A stretch of 64,000 bases of DNA from Ceratobasidium sp. AG-K (GCA_037039685.1 JAWNGF010000003.1:3162001-3226000); one strand, 5' to 3'; shown: positions 44,426 through 54,813, numbered from the stretch's first letter. Made by a program: numbers and translations. Notes: generated by a model from the letters alone, not told the origin.

Positions 44426-44912
44426 TGTTGTGACCTGTCCCTCCCTCTCTCTCTTTCTGTGGTCTCGTGGCTTGTACTGGTGCCTTATGCGCCCTTTCTG
44501 TATAGATGTGCCCTCTCCCTTGTTTAGTGAGGTGTATGGATGACGTGTCACCATGAGTCATATGACTCATGCTGTTTTCTATTGGCTGGCCTATGCAGCC
44601 CCTTTATGACTTGGACTTTGACTCAGGCATGTGACTCATGTATTTACTATGACTCACTTGCTTTCTGAGTATATATACTGGCTTGCAAGCATGGTCACCC
44701 CCAGCTTGCTTTGCCTTGTCAACTCTCCCTGCAGTGTGTGATTAGAGGCACTTGGCTACTTAGCCACTACAGCAGCCACTTGGGATTTGGAGCTAGAACT
44801 TCTACCTAGAAGCTAGCGATTTCCCTTAGCGATTTAGTCTACTCAGACTTATTGCTCATGGTCAACAAGGCGATTAGCAGTCGTCAACTCTACTACTTAG
44901 CAGGTTGCAACA
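44426..44912 (+). repeat. 5' LTR of E10
   Basis: 487 bp, TGTTGTGACC...GGTTGCAACA. Confidence 0.95.
44541..44714 (+). promoter_or_regulatory. E10 LTR promoter: five TGACTCA sites, TATA, RNA start
   Basis: TGASTCA sites are at 44554-44560, 44563-44569, 44619-44625, 44632-44638 and 44650-44656, with TGACGT at 44541-44546. ATATATA is at about 44670-44677. The predicted RNA start is AGCTTGCTTTGC (44703-44714), about 33 nt downstream. TGACTCA is the Gcn4/AP-1 class of bZIP site, so induction by starvation or stress is a reasonable guess. Confidence 0.6.
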
Positions 44913-44914
44913 TT

Positions 44915-44926
44915 GCAAAGCAAGCT
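44915..44926 (+). other. Primer-binding site of E10
   Basis: GCAAAGCAAGCT, two nt after the LTR, is the exact complement of the predicted RNA start AGCTTGCTTTGC (44703-44714). Two positions differ from the other family, and both partners carry the matching change. Confidence 0.8.
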
Positions 44927-44973
44927 CCATCTCTGCTGAGCCACGAGAAACAAGGTCACGTGACTTCTCAACA

Positions 44974-47157
44974 ATGAACTCAAGACCCTTGAGCGCAGCG
45001 TCAAATAGGCAGGCTACTCAGCCTGAGCCACGAATAGTAGAGGTTTGAGCAAACCCTCCAAGAACATCCAGGGAACGAGCTGGAGATTGGACGGCACCAC
45101 TTAGAAACAACAGCTGAGCCTCAAGGCCACCATCTACCAGTGTCCCAGGAGGAATCGGCAACATAGTCAAAACATCGCAGGAAGAACCCACCAATTCCAA
45201 TGAACAATCAACATCCCCTACCATCAGGGTGATTGAAATCACAGACAACATGCCACCTGTGACTCTACGAAGAGATCCAGGAACAATAGCCAGCCCACGG
45301 GCAATTAGGGTCATTTGACCAACAGGAACGGCGCAATTTGGGCAAAGGAATGCAACACCAGGGCCATCAATACCACTACCTTCACTCCTTGAGCCTAGGC
45401 AACCCCTTGAAATGCCAAACTTAGACAATTTTTTCCCACAGATTACTCCAGCACCTCCTACTCCCGGTATAGTTCCAGTGATGACAGTAGCATCCAGAAG
45501 CCAAAGTGTGGCAAGCGTTCCCTCCACCTTCGAATCACAAAGGAGCATAGAAACTATCTCCAAAGACACAAGATTGAGAAGGGAAATCATCATTGAAAAC
45601 ACCAATGGACGTGCGGTACAAACATTGGAAAGAATTTTCAATACATTGCAGGTCCAGTATCAACAAGAAAACGCCGTACAGGCACTCCGTATCAAGGGGC
45701 TGGAAAGAAGATGGGATCTTCAGCAGCAGGAAAGCAACAACATGATGCAGCGGATTGAGCGCATTGCTTCCAGAACCAAAGACGGGGTCAACACCTTCTA
45801 CAAGCGTCTCCAAAACGTTGATCGTGCACAACAAAGGGTTGAACAAATATTTGAACGATCTGTAGAAAACTTTGAGCACATCAACCAACAATTGGTTGCT
45901 CAAAATCAGCTGATCACTCAGAACCTACAAAATCAGGTAGGACATATCGACAGGATGGAAGAAACCATGGGTAGAATGGCTGAGGGAATGAGAAATATCA
46001 CCCTTGCCCTAGGACGAATTGATGAAGAAGTTGCGGAAGGGTTCCAAGATCAAACCAATTGACTTAGGGAAATCCAGACAGGGGGACAAGAAACGTTTGA
46101 TCTTCTTGAACAAATTGGAGCCAATGCCCAGGTAGAATTGGATGACAGACGTGAGGAATCCAGGCAAACTTCCATAGAAGCCCCAAACCCTAGGGAACCT
46201 CCTCCACATAGGAGAAACATTTCACCCCAAGGAAGGAGATTGCCCTCATTTGAGGTGCAAGGACAATCAGGGTATCAGATCAGGGATGAGGGAAGAACCC
46301 TTATCATCCAAACAGGACAAGGAGGAAATGGGAATGGATCAGGTCCACATATCAAGATGCCCAAAGCATTCGAAGGGATGAGAGGAATGGCCGCCGAAAC
46401 ATTCCTTGCACAAATGAAAGCATTTTTCCGTCTGAACCCAAACCATTATGACACTGAAGAACGTCGGATCGTTGCCACCCTTATGAACATGGCAGAATGC
46501 ATGGCAGGAAATTGGGCACAACCCGCTCTCAATCGATACAATGATAGGGAAAACCATCCTTGGCTGGAATCATGGGAAGCTTTCCAAAACGCCTACAAGA
46601 AGCAGTGGAGCGATCCTAGCAAGAAAATCCAAGCAGAACAAGGGATCCAACACCTCTATCAAAACAAATCCGTAGGCAAATATGTCTCTGAATTCCGACT
46701 TCTTGCACAAGAACTCGATTGGAACGACGCTGCCCTGATCGCGCGTTTTAGACAAGGGCTGAGCAGACTCATCAAAGCAGAACTTGTCCGCAAAGAACTC
46801 AGGGATAGAAGGACCACTGCACAAAAAGATCTAGAAGGATGGATCGATATTGCCCTCCAAGCCAAAGAAATCCAGAAGCTCACCAATCCGCAAAGCAAAG
46901 GAAAGAAGGAAGACAAGGCCAAGGGATCCAAACCTTCCAAACAAGTGAAGGGAGATCTCGTCCCAAAGGCTGAGAAAACACGCCGCAAGGAAAACAACCT
47001 CTGCATCAAATGTGGAGAAGCAGGACACACAATTGCTGATTGCAAAAAGGAATGGACCTACAAAGACAAGGGAAAGACACCGGTGAAAGGGAAAGCTGGC
47101 AAAGTGAAGGAAGAAGCGGAGGAAACCAAGTCCACTGACTCAGAGTCGGAAAACTAG
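44974..47157 (+). pseudogene. gag: E10 gag, four TGA codons
   Basis: The ATG at 44974 (MNSRPLSAAS) opens 727 codons to TAG at 47155. TGA codons at 45046, 45115, 45316 and 46060 are the only breaks, each in a place where Arg (CGA) would be natural; there are no indels. A Pro/Ser-rich start is followed by a long coiled-coil-like region (about 45540-46060), a capsid-like block (FEGMRGMAAETFLAQMKAFF, about 46370-46860) and the knuckle CIKCGEAGHTIADC (47002-47043). A Lys/Glu-rich tail ends it. Confidence 0.9.
47148..47154 (+). other. Possible frameshift site, E10 gag-pol
   Basis: GGAAAAC immediately before the gag TAG. It is not a canonical heptamer, but the -1 frame is open from here (KLDGRLSTVCED) into protease. 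It may be a decayed or alternative form of the GGGAAAA site. Confidence 0.4.
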
Positions 47158-47541
47158 ATGGGCGTCTCTCCACCGTGTGTGAAGATGCCCCGATATCCTC
47201 TCTGCGAAATGTATACTACTGCAAAGCCACGAATGAATCACCCATGGTATATGCACAAGCAGAGGGAATCACGGAAAACATCTCAACTCTCATCGACTCC
47301 GGCTCCAGTAGAAACTTCATTGACCTGAACTTTGCAAAGAAAAACAAAGGTCCTCTGATCCCTTTACAAACTCCCAGAAACGTGGAAATGATTGACGGAA
47401 AAACTCAAAAAGACCTGATCCGACACTGATGCAAATTGAAATTCATCATAGAAGGAAGATCCTTTGAACAAAGATTCTATGTCATGCCAACAGGAACTCA
47501 GCCTATGATCCTCAGCATGACATGGTTGAAGGAAACAAACC
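47158..47541 (+). pseudogene. pol: E10 pol, protease part (before E11)
   Basis: The frame reads VCEDAPISSL, then YCKATNESPMVYAQ and the active site TLIDSGSSRNFIDL. A TGA at 47427 interrupts it. The part ends with MILSMTWLKETN at the E11 insertion and resumes at 54819 in the same frame. Confidence 0.9.
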
Positions 47542-48018
47542 TGTCGTGAGCCATGCTCTTGCCATCGGACTCGTCTGCGCCTCATCCTTGCTTGTGCTTG
47601 TACTTGGGTTTATGTTAGTTCTTTGTTTGTCTTTCCCCTTGTTTTCCTGCCGCGTTGCCACCTTCTTGTGGTTATGTGTTACACTGTGTAACGCGGCTGT
47701 GCTTTGTACGAGTCATGTCTGTTCATACAGCATGACTCACACGGACACTCCTGATTGGTAGACTGTTGTGACTCATGTGGCTACGCTTTGTATGACTTGG
47801 CCACTTTGCGTATATATATAGAGAACCAACAAGCCTGGTAACCCCAGCTTGTTTTGTCTCATCAAAACACCCCCTTTGAGTGACACTTAGAACCACCCCT
47901 ACCCTCAAGAGCCTACAGACGCTTAAGTGTGTTGCGGTTCAAGAGGTCACTTAGGTCTTAGTGCCGTCCACTCTCCATCGCGGCTTGTCTCATAGCCATC
48001 AAGAAGAAGCTTACAACA
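47542..48018 (+). repeat. 5' LTR of E11
   Basis: 477 bp, TGTCGTGAGC...CTTACAACA. TGACTCA sites at 47733-47739 and 47769-47775. Confidence 0.95.
47811..47857 (+). promoter_or_regulatory. E11 LTR TATA box and predicted RNA start
   Basis: TATATATATA at 47811-47820; AGCTTGTTTTGT at 47846-47857 lies at a typical TATA-to-start distance and is complementary to the PBS. Confidence 0.6.
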
Positions 48019-48020
48019 TT

Positions 48021-48032
48021 ACAAAACAAGCT
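48021..48032 (+). other. Primer-binding site of E11
   Basis: ACAAAACAAGCT, two nt after the LTR, exact complement of 47846-47857. No match to a tRNA 3' end was evident. Confidence 0.8.
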
Positions 48033-48047
48033 TAACAACATATAAAC

Positions 48048-50045
48048 ATGTCTATTCAAGAAGATGGAGGATCACGTCCCTCATCCACTATATCAACAAG
48101 AAGAGGACCCAGTCAAGCCACAAGGCCCATAGGATCACTAAACAAGCAAGATATCGCACAAGTTCAAGCGGGAGGACCTGCCTGATCACGTCCCCAGAGT
48201 CAAACATCAATGCTGGGAGCTTTCGGCATTACCAACATGACATCGGTACAGGAAGAAGAGCCCACTATCACGAATAGAGAACCAGGAGATCTTACAAATG
48301 ACCCCACTCCAGCTGTAATTCGTATTTCGACCGGAAGTCCAGGGCCATCGCGTCCCTTGTGGCCACTAGAGCCTAGGAGACAATTCTTTTCTCCCCAACC
48401 CGAAGCTCATGGGGGTGTGTTGCTTGCCCCCATTAGACCTCCCCCTACACCACACATTCGCAATGTTCCTACAGTCCCTCAAATTGGAGGAACCATCACC
48501 AACGCAGGACCAATTCCAATGGCTTCCCAGCCAGTCACACCAGCGATTCCAGCACCACCGTATGTTCCACAGGGTTACTCTGGACAATTGGCTCTGGTAC
48601 AACAAAACGCCGGGGATCCAGGAAGCTCAAGTTCAAGTTCCAGCTCCAGCAGGAGGACCGTAATCAGTAATCTAGACGATCTGGACGATCTTCTAGAAGG
48701 AAGACACAACGCTGTCCTTAGGGTCATAGACGGGATGAGAGTCACTATCGATCGAAGGCTTGGCGGCCTAGAACAAGCCACACAAGTCCTGGCAAACAAT
48801 CAGCTAATCTTTAACAACTCCATCAACACCCTACAAGGTGCCTTGATGGACATTCCAAACACGGCTAGAAATGGCGAACATAATTCTTTTCTAGTCGGTC
48901 AAGACGTAACCCGTCTTCGAAATGAGGTCACCAACACTCAAGGACTCGTGAACAATGTGCGCGAAGAACTCAACACTACCAGACAAGGGCAACTTGAATG
49001 GAACAAGGCAGTAACACAAGGACTAGAAACCTTACAACAGGAAGGAACTTCCTTCACTGCCAAAATCACTGAAGTTCAGGAAACCATCAACAATATGCGT
49101 GAAGAAATGGACGAAGCATCCCTGCACGGGATCCCGTCTAGGCGATCAAATTCTCCACCACATCCAGACGCATAATCTACCAGGATCGACGAATTAGAAC
49201 TGAGAATCCAACGACTGATCGAGAACCCAAACATTGGTAGTGGACCACGACGTCCCAAGGTTACTTGTCCGGAAGCCTTCAACGGAAAGAAAGGAGAAGG
49301 CGCTGAAATGTTCATTACGCAAATGGAGAGCTACTTTGTACGTCTAGGCAATCAATACACTTCCGAAGAAGAAAGGATCCGCAAAGCCCTAGCAAACTTC
49401 AAATCCGAGAACAAAGCCGCCACCCACTGGGCACAAGTACTCTTACAATCGCTTAACCAAGGAGGAAATAACCAGAATCTTGTCTCATGGGAAAGTTTCA
49501 AAGCACACTTCATGGAACAGTTCAGCGACCCTAACAAAAAGGCTAAAGCCGAATCGGACATCCGAAAATGCAAACAGACCAACTCAGTAGCAAACTATGC
49601 TTTGGAATTCCGATACCTTCTGGTAGACGTAAACTGGGGACAGGAAGCTCTGATCAACCAATTCAAGGAAGGGTTGAAACCTGAGGTCAAAACCGAACTG
49701 GCTCGCTTCGAACTAACCCTGATCAACGAAGATGGGACAGAACGAGAACTATCCCTTGACCGATGGATATCAATCGCAATCTCTATTGATCAGAAACTAC
49801 AGGCAATCAAGAACACGACAGGGAAGAAGACAGTAACACCATCCTCTAGCTCTACAAAAAGACTTCCAGACGAGGTTTACAAGGCTAGGATTTCCTCGAA
49901 ACACTGTCTGAAATGCGGATCAGACAAACACATGCTTGCCAAGTGCCCGGAGAAGGAATGGAAAAGGGAGGAACCTAACCTCAAAGGAAGGGAAGGAAAA
50001 ATAGAAGAGGAATCCGAGTCGGGAAAAGGCGAGGTCTCCCTCTAA
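48048..50045 (+). pseudogene. gag: E11 gag, two nonsense codons
   Basis: The ATG at 48048 (MSIQEDGGSRPSS) opens 665 codons to TAA at 50043. TGA at 48183 (PA-SRP; Arg in E7) and TAA at 49173 are the only breaks. Domains: Pro-rich N-terminus with a nine-residue Ser run, heptad-rich centre, capsid-like block (EMFITQMESYFVRLG, from 49302), LKPEVKTELARFELTLINED, and the knuckle CLKCGSDKHMLAKC (49905-49946). The Gag frame passes into Pol by a -1 shift at 50021. Confidence 0.93.
50021..50027 (+). other. Candidate -1 frameshift heptamer, E11 gag-pol
   Basis: G-GGA-AAA in the gag frame (Ser-Gly-Lys), 15 nt before TAA. A -1 slip gives RRGLPLTVCGETNEP and runs straight into Pol. Confidence 0.7.
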
Positions 50046-53000
50046 CCGTGTGTGGAGAGACCAACGAACCAGTAATGGAAACAATGTACCTTAGAGCTAC
50101 CAGCAAATCAACAATTGTCTACACGAATATTACTGGAATCACGGAACCCATCGCTACTCTCATCGACTCGGGAGCATCAAGGAACTTCATCGACATCACT
50201 TGGGCACAAAGAAACAATGTGGCTCTAATTGAACTGCCAACACCTAGAAAAATAATTGGAATCCAAGGGAAGGAACTGTCACACCAAATCCGATTCAAAG
50301 CAAATCTGGAATTCGAGTTACATGGAAAAAACTTCAAGCAGAACTTCTTCGCCATGCCTACTGGAGATACACACTTGATTCTGGGTTTAGAATGGCTAGA
50401 GGAAGGCAATCCAATAATCGATTGGCTATCAAAAGAAATTTCCTGGCGACCACACAACATCCTTGGAAAGGCCGCAGAAATCGAAGACATACCCAAAGAA
50501 TTCAAAGATTATGCAGAAGTCTTTAGCGAAGAAAAATTTAAACGGATACCGGACCATTGTCCATACGACTGTTGCATCGATCTGGTGGAAGGAGCAGAAC
50601 TTCCAAAACCGGCTAGGCCAATTCCACTCTCACCCGTAGAATCCATAGCCCTTAGAAAGTACCTAGATGAGGAACTAGCGGCAGGCAAAATCCGACCGAG
50701 CAAGTCACCAGTAGCCGCAGCAACCTTCTTTGTCAAAAAGGGACAAGACCCAAAAGACCCGGAAAAACCTCCAGAACTCAGATTGGTTCAACATTTCGGC
50801 CCAATCAACGAAATAACAAAAGACGACCGCTTCCCTATGCCACTAATGGAAGATCTCCTTGACAGGATCAAGGATGCAAAAATCTTTTCTAAGATAGACC
50901 TGCGTATGGGGTTCAACAACATCCGAGTTAAAGAAGGAGACAAATGGAAAACAGCATTCCGAACCAAGGAAGGCCTATTCAAATATATTGTCATGCCCTT
51001 CGGATTGAAAAATGCGCCGGCAACATTCCAACGATATATGAATCATATATTCCACGACCTGATTGACATCTGCGTCATTGTTTACATCGATGACATATTA
51101 ATTTTCTCCAAAGACCAAAGCCAGCATGTGGAGGATGTTCGAAAGGTACTCAAAATCCTGTTGGACAACAACCTCTTTGCAAAACTCCCAAAATGCGAAT
51201 TCTTCGTCAAGAAACTTGTCTACACAGGAATAAATATCAGCAAGGAAGGAATATCAATGCAAGAGGAAAAGGTCAAAGCAATCAAGGAATGGAAGGAGCC
51301 AAGGACGGTCAAACAGGTCCAAGCCTTCCTAGGATTTGCAAACTTTTACAGGCGATTCGTACCAAACTTAAGCGGCCTGGCGAAACCCTTAACCGTTCTA
51401 ACAAGGAAGGACCAGAAATGGAAATGGGAAGCAGAACAACAGGAGGCTTTCAATAACCTGAAGAAGGAAATATGCAAGGAACCACTACTGCGACATCCAG
51501 ACCCAACAAACCCTTACATATTGGAAACCGACGCAAGCGGCGTTGCTATGGGATCAATACTCTCTCAAAGACAAGACGACGGTTACTTACATCCCATCAC
51601 TTTCCTATCAAAATCCTTTAACGCTGCACAAATGAACTATGATGTTCACGATAAAGAATTGATGGCAATTGTGGAATCACTAAAACACTGGCAATTACAT
51701 CTAGAAGGAACGAGAGAACCAATAACAATCTACACCGATCACCGTAACCTGCAATACTGGAAGAAGGCAACTACTTTTAACCGACGTCACGCTCGATGGC
51801 ATCAAATCCTGGCTTCCTACAACTTTGAAATAGTTTACCATCCGGGGAACATGTCAACAAAGCCAGACCTACTGTCCAGAAGAGCGGATCATAGCGAAAT
51901 ACCAACAGCAGAGCAAATCATGATCAAAGAGGAACGGTTCAGAGGCTTTGCCGGAGAAGTCAAGTCAGACATCATTGCGGACATTAGGGAAGCACAAACC
52001 AAAGACGAGAGCATCAGGAAGATCATAGAATTGTGCAAAGACAAGGAGACCCTACCCAAATCTGTGCAACAAGGAATTAGGAACTACAACTTCAAGGAAG
52101 ACCTGCTGTGGATAGATGGGAGAATCTACATACCAGAAGACAAGGACACTAGGCTAAAAATCCTTAGATTACACCACGATTCACCAATGGCAGGACACCA
52201 GGGTCAAGCCCGAACACTAGAGCTAATCTCAAGAAAATACTACTGGCCTGGACTTAAGGCAACAGTAAACAAATACGTTGACTCTTGTGAACAGTGCCAA
52301 AGGGCAAAAGGAACAAAAAGCCAAGTACCACTGAAAGCGCTCGAAATCCCGAACAGTCCATGGGAGGACATTGCATATGATTTCATCGTAAAACTCCCAA
52401 AATCACAAGGCAATGACAGCATTCTAGTGGTAGTGGATCGGTTCTCCCGCATGGCACACTTCATAGCCTGCAAGGAATCAACAACTGCAGATCAACTTGC
52501 CGATCTTTTCCTGAAGAACGTTTGGAGATTACACGGCTTCCCACGAAGTACAGTTTTGGACAGAGGAACAACTTTCAACAGCAGGTTCCTGAAGGCCCAC
52601 TACCAAAAAATCGGAACAACACCAACGTTCAGCACGGCATATCATCCACAAACAGACGGAATAATGGAACGAATAAACCAGTGGATAGAAGCATGGCTTT
52701 GCACATTTGTTAACTACAGGCAAGACAACTGGGCCGAACTGCTTCCTATCGCAGAATTCTGCTACAACAACCAACGACACGGAATCACAGGAAAAACCCC
52801 ATTCAAGATTGTCAACGGCAGAGAACCACTATGGAATGTCTTAAGAGAAGTTACCACAATTCCTGAAGCAAATAAGAAAGCAAACAACTGGCAGGAAGTA
52901 TGGGACGAAGCAAAAGCAGCAATGGAATGGCACAGGAGAAAGGACACAGTGGAACACCAACCAAAATACAGGGAGGACGACCTTGTCTGGCTTTACGGAC

Positions 53001-53914
53001 AAAACAAAAAGACAAACCGTCCAAATAAGAAGCTTGACAACAAGAAATACGGTCCTTTCAAGATCAAAAAAATCATATTGAGTCACGCCTACGAATCGGA
53101 GCTGCCAAAAACCATGGGAATACACCCTGTGTTCCACAGCGATCTTCTTAGTCCATACAAAAAAGATGAAAACTTTCACAGAAACCAACCCCGACCACCG
53201 CCGATCACAACAAAAGAAGGAGAGGAAGAATACAAAGTGGAGAAAATCGTGGACTGGAAGGAAACAAAGGACGGGTTGTTCTACAGGGTTAGATGGAAGG
53301 GTTATGATGAAAAAGAAGACACAGAACAACGGGCAGAGGATTTTGGTCACCTGAGAGTAATAATGAGGAAGTTCTTGAAGGATTTCCCAAACGCCCCAAC
53401 ACCGTCAAACTACAAGACGACAAGTATTAAAGGGAGGGCGGAACGGGACAACAACACAACTTGCAAAACTTGCTCACTTTCCAACTCGCTCTACACACTT
53501 AAAGCCCTAAATCTCTTTTGCACACTATGCCCGCCGTCACCCGAGCCACCATTGCCAACAACCTTGTCCGCGTTCTCGACGGGCCAGGCTTCCAGACGGC
53601 CCACATCCTTGACTCGGGAGCAGCCCTCTACGTCTTCAAAAGGTCCCAGCAGAGTCCAGGGCGGCTCCAATTCCGTGCCTCCGACGACATCCTGCACTCC
53701 GACCTGGGAGAGTTCAAATGGGTTGGCAAAAAATGGCCAACACGCATGCAGCTCCAGCAAAAGGACATCTACGTATGCCAAGGATGCGCAGCCTTCCAAG
53801 TGTCCAAAGCCGTGTTGCTATCCATGCACAAGCTCGGGGTGGTCGAATGGGGACAAGAAGGAGCCTACAGCAGCAAATGGGTTCCAGGATACAAAGGTCG
53901 CCCTCCCACTCTGA
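50028..53914 (+). CDS. pol: E11 Pol: protease-RT-RNase H-integrase-chromodomain, fully open
   Basis: Residues counted from GTG at 50048 (1,288 codons). Protease LIDSGAS (Asp40). RT motif A KIDLRMGF (Asp284) and YIDD (346-349). RNase H Asp495 (ETDASG), Glu537 (DKELMA) and Asp564 (YTDHRNL). Integrase zinc His710/His717/Cys747/Cys750; catalytic Asp778, Asp838, Glu874, with the D-x35-E spacing typical of retroviral-type integrases. Chromodomain about 1058-1105 (YKVEKIVDW, YRVRWKGY, DTEQRAEDF), lacking the third cage Trp (TWEP in classical domains). A basic tail with CKTC (1139-1142) overlaps ORF3 by 388 nt. It would make Gag-Pol by -1 shifting at 50021. All residues needed for activity are present. 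Confidence 0.96.
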
Positions 53915-54291
53915 GGCCTCGGTGGAGCGACGCATGGGACAAGAACTTTGAAGCAGACTTGGCAGATTGGAGGATGGAGCGGGGACGCTACCAGAGGGAG
54001 CAGTTCGAATGGAAGCCATTCTGGTGGCAGGAGAAGGATGCGGACTTGTCGGAATGGAAGGAGGTCAAGGCGGACGTACGACAATGGGACAAAGACCATG
54101 TGGAGGAGCAGGAGAGGGTCATGGACTGGTCCAAGGCGGACTGGACAGACGAAAAGACCTGGGAGAAGTGGGAGGAACACTGCGATGAACCAGGTAACAC
54201 TGTGTTCAACCCCATCGACCTCACGGAGGAAAAGGAGGACGAGCTTGACTCCCTGGTCGAAAAGGTCAACAAGGACTGCTGGGTGCAATAG
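53527..54291 (+). CDS. E11 ORF3: intact 254-aa Trp-rich protein of unknown function
   Basis: The ATG at 53527 (MPAVTRATIANNL) lies inside the pol tail, in the -1 frame; an in-frame TAA at 53500 rules out simple read-in from upstream. The N-terminal half (residues 1-110) has ILDSGAALYVFKR, LHSDLGEFKWVGKKWPTRM and CQGC (Cys84, Cys87). The C-terminal half is acidic and very Trp-rich (17 Trp in 254), ending PGNTVFNPIDLT. There is no signal peptide or membrane helix, so it is not envelope-like. A pyrimidine-rich leader (about 53465-53526) precedes the ATG and could be a promoter. Homologues follow pol in E3, E5, E6, E7, E9 and, much diverged, E10. Confidence 0.88.
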   Translation: MPAVTRATIANNLVRVLDGPGFQTAHILDSGAALYVFKRSQQSPGRLQFRASDDILHSDLGEFKWVGKKWPTRMQLQQKDIYVCQGCAAFQVSKAVLLSMHKLGVVEWGQEGAYSSKWVPGYKGRPPTLRPRWSDAWDKNFEADLADWRMERGRYQREQFEWKPFWWQEKDADLSEWKEVKADVRQWDKDHVEEQERVMDWSKADWTDEKTWEKWEEHCDEPGNTVFNPIDLTEEKEDELDSLVEKVNKDCWVQ

Positions 54292-54323
54292 ATCGGCCCT
54301 TTCAGGTTCCCCTCAAGGACCTT

Positions 54324-54336
54324 AAGGGGGGAGTAA
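54324..54336 (+). other. Polypurine tract of E11
   Basis: AAGGGGGGAGTAA directly before the 3' LTR. Confidence 0.85.
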
Positions 54337-54813
54337 TGTCGTGAGCCATGCTCTCGCCATCGGACTCGTCTGCGCCTCATCCTTGCTTGTGCTTGTACTT
54401 GTGTTTATGTTAGTTCTTTGTTTGTCTTTCCCCTTGTTTTCCTGCCGTGTTGCCACCTTCTTGTGGTTATGTGTTACACTGTGTAACGCGGCTGTGCTTT
54501 GTACGAGTCATGTCTGTTCATACAGCATGACTCACACGGACACTCCTGATTGGTAGACTGTTGTGACTCATGTGGCTACGCTTTGTATGACTTGGCCACT
54601 TTGCGTATATATATAGAGAACCAACAAGCCTGGTAACCCCAGCTTGTTTTGTCTTGTCAAAACACCCCCTTTGAGTGACACTTAGAACCACCCCTACCCT
54701 CAAGAGCCTACAGACACTTAAGTGTGTTGCGGTTCAAGAGGTCACTTAGGTCTTAGTGCCGTCCACTCTCCATCGCGGCTTGACTCATAGCCATCAAGAA
54801 GAAGCTTACGACA
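54337..54813 (+). repeat. 3' LTR of E11
   Basis: 477 bp, TGTCGTGAGC...CTTACGACA, followed by the AAACC duplication. Confidence 0.95.

Larger units (their letters stand above)
47542..54813 (+). mobile_element. E11: best-preserved chromodomain Gypsy element (7.27 kb)
   Basis: LTRs of 477 bp each (about 8 differences by eye), a 5-bp AAACC target duplication (47537-47541, 54814-54818), PBS, gag with two nonsense codons, fully open pol with all catalytic residues, intact ORF3 and PPT. It is the innermost of four nested elements and has the least diverged LTR pair, which agrees with it being the most recent arrival. Confidence 0.96.

Noticed and set aside
48021..48032. A tRNA-type primer-binding site
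   Set aside because: I looked for the usual tRNA-complement pattern after the LTR and did not see it; complementarity to the LTR RNA start is exact and covaries.
53527..54291. ORF3 as an envelope gene
   Set aside because: Its position fits, but there is no signal peptide, membrane helix or furin-like site, and the chain is Trp-rich and acidic.
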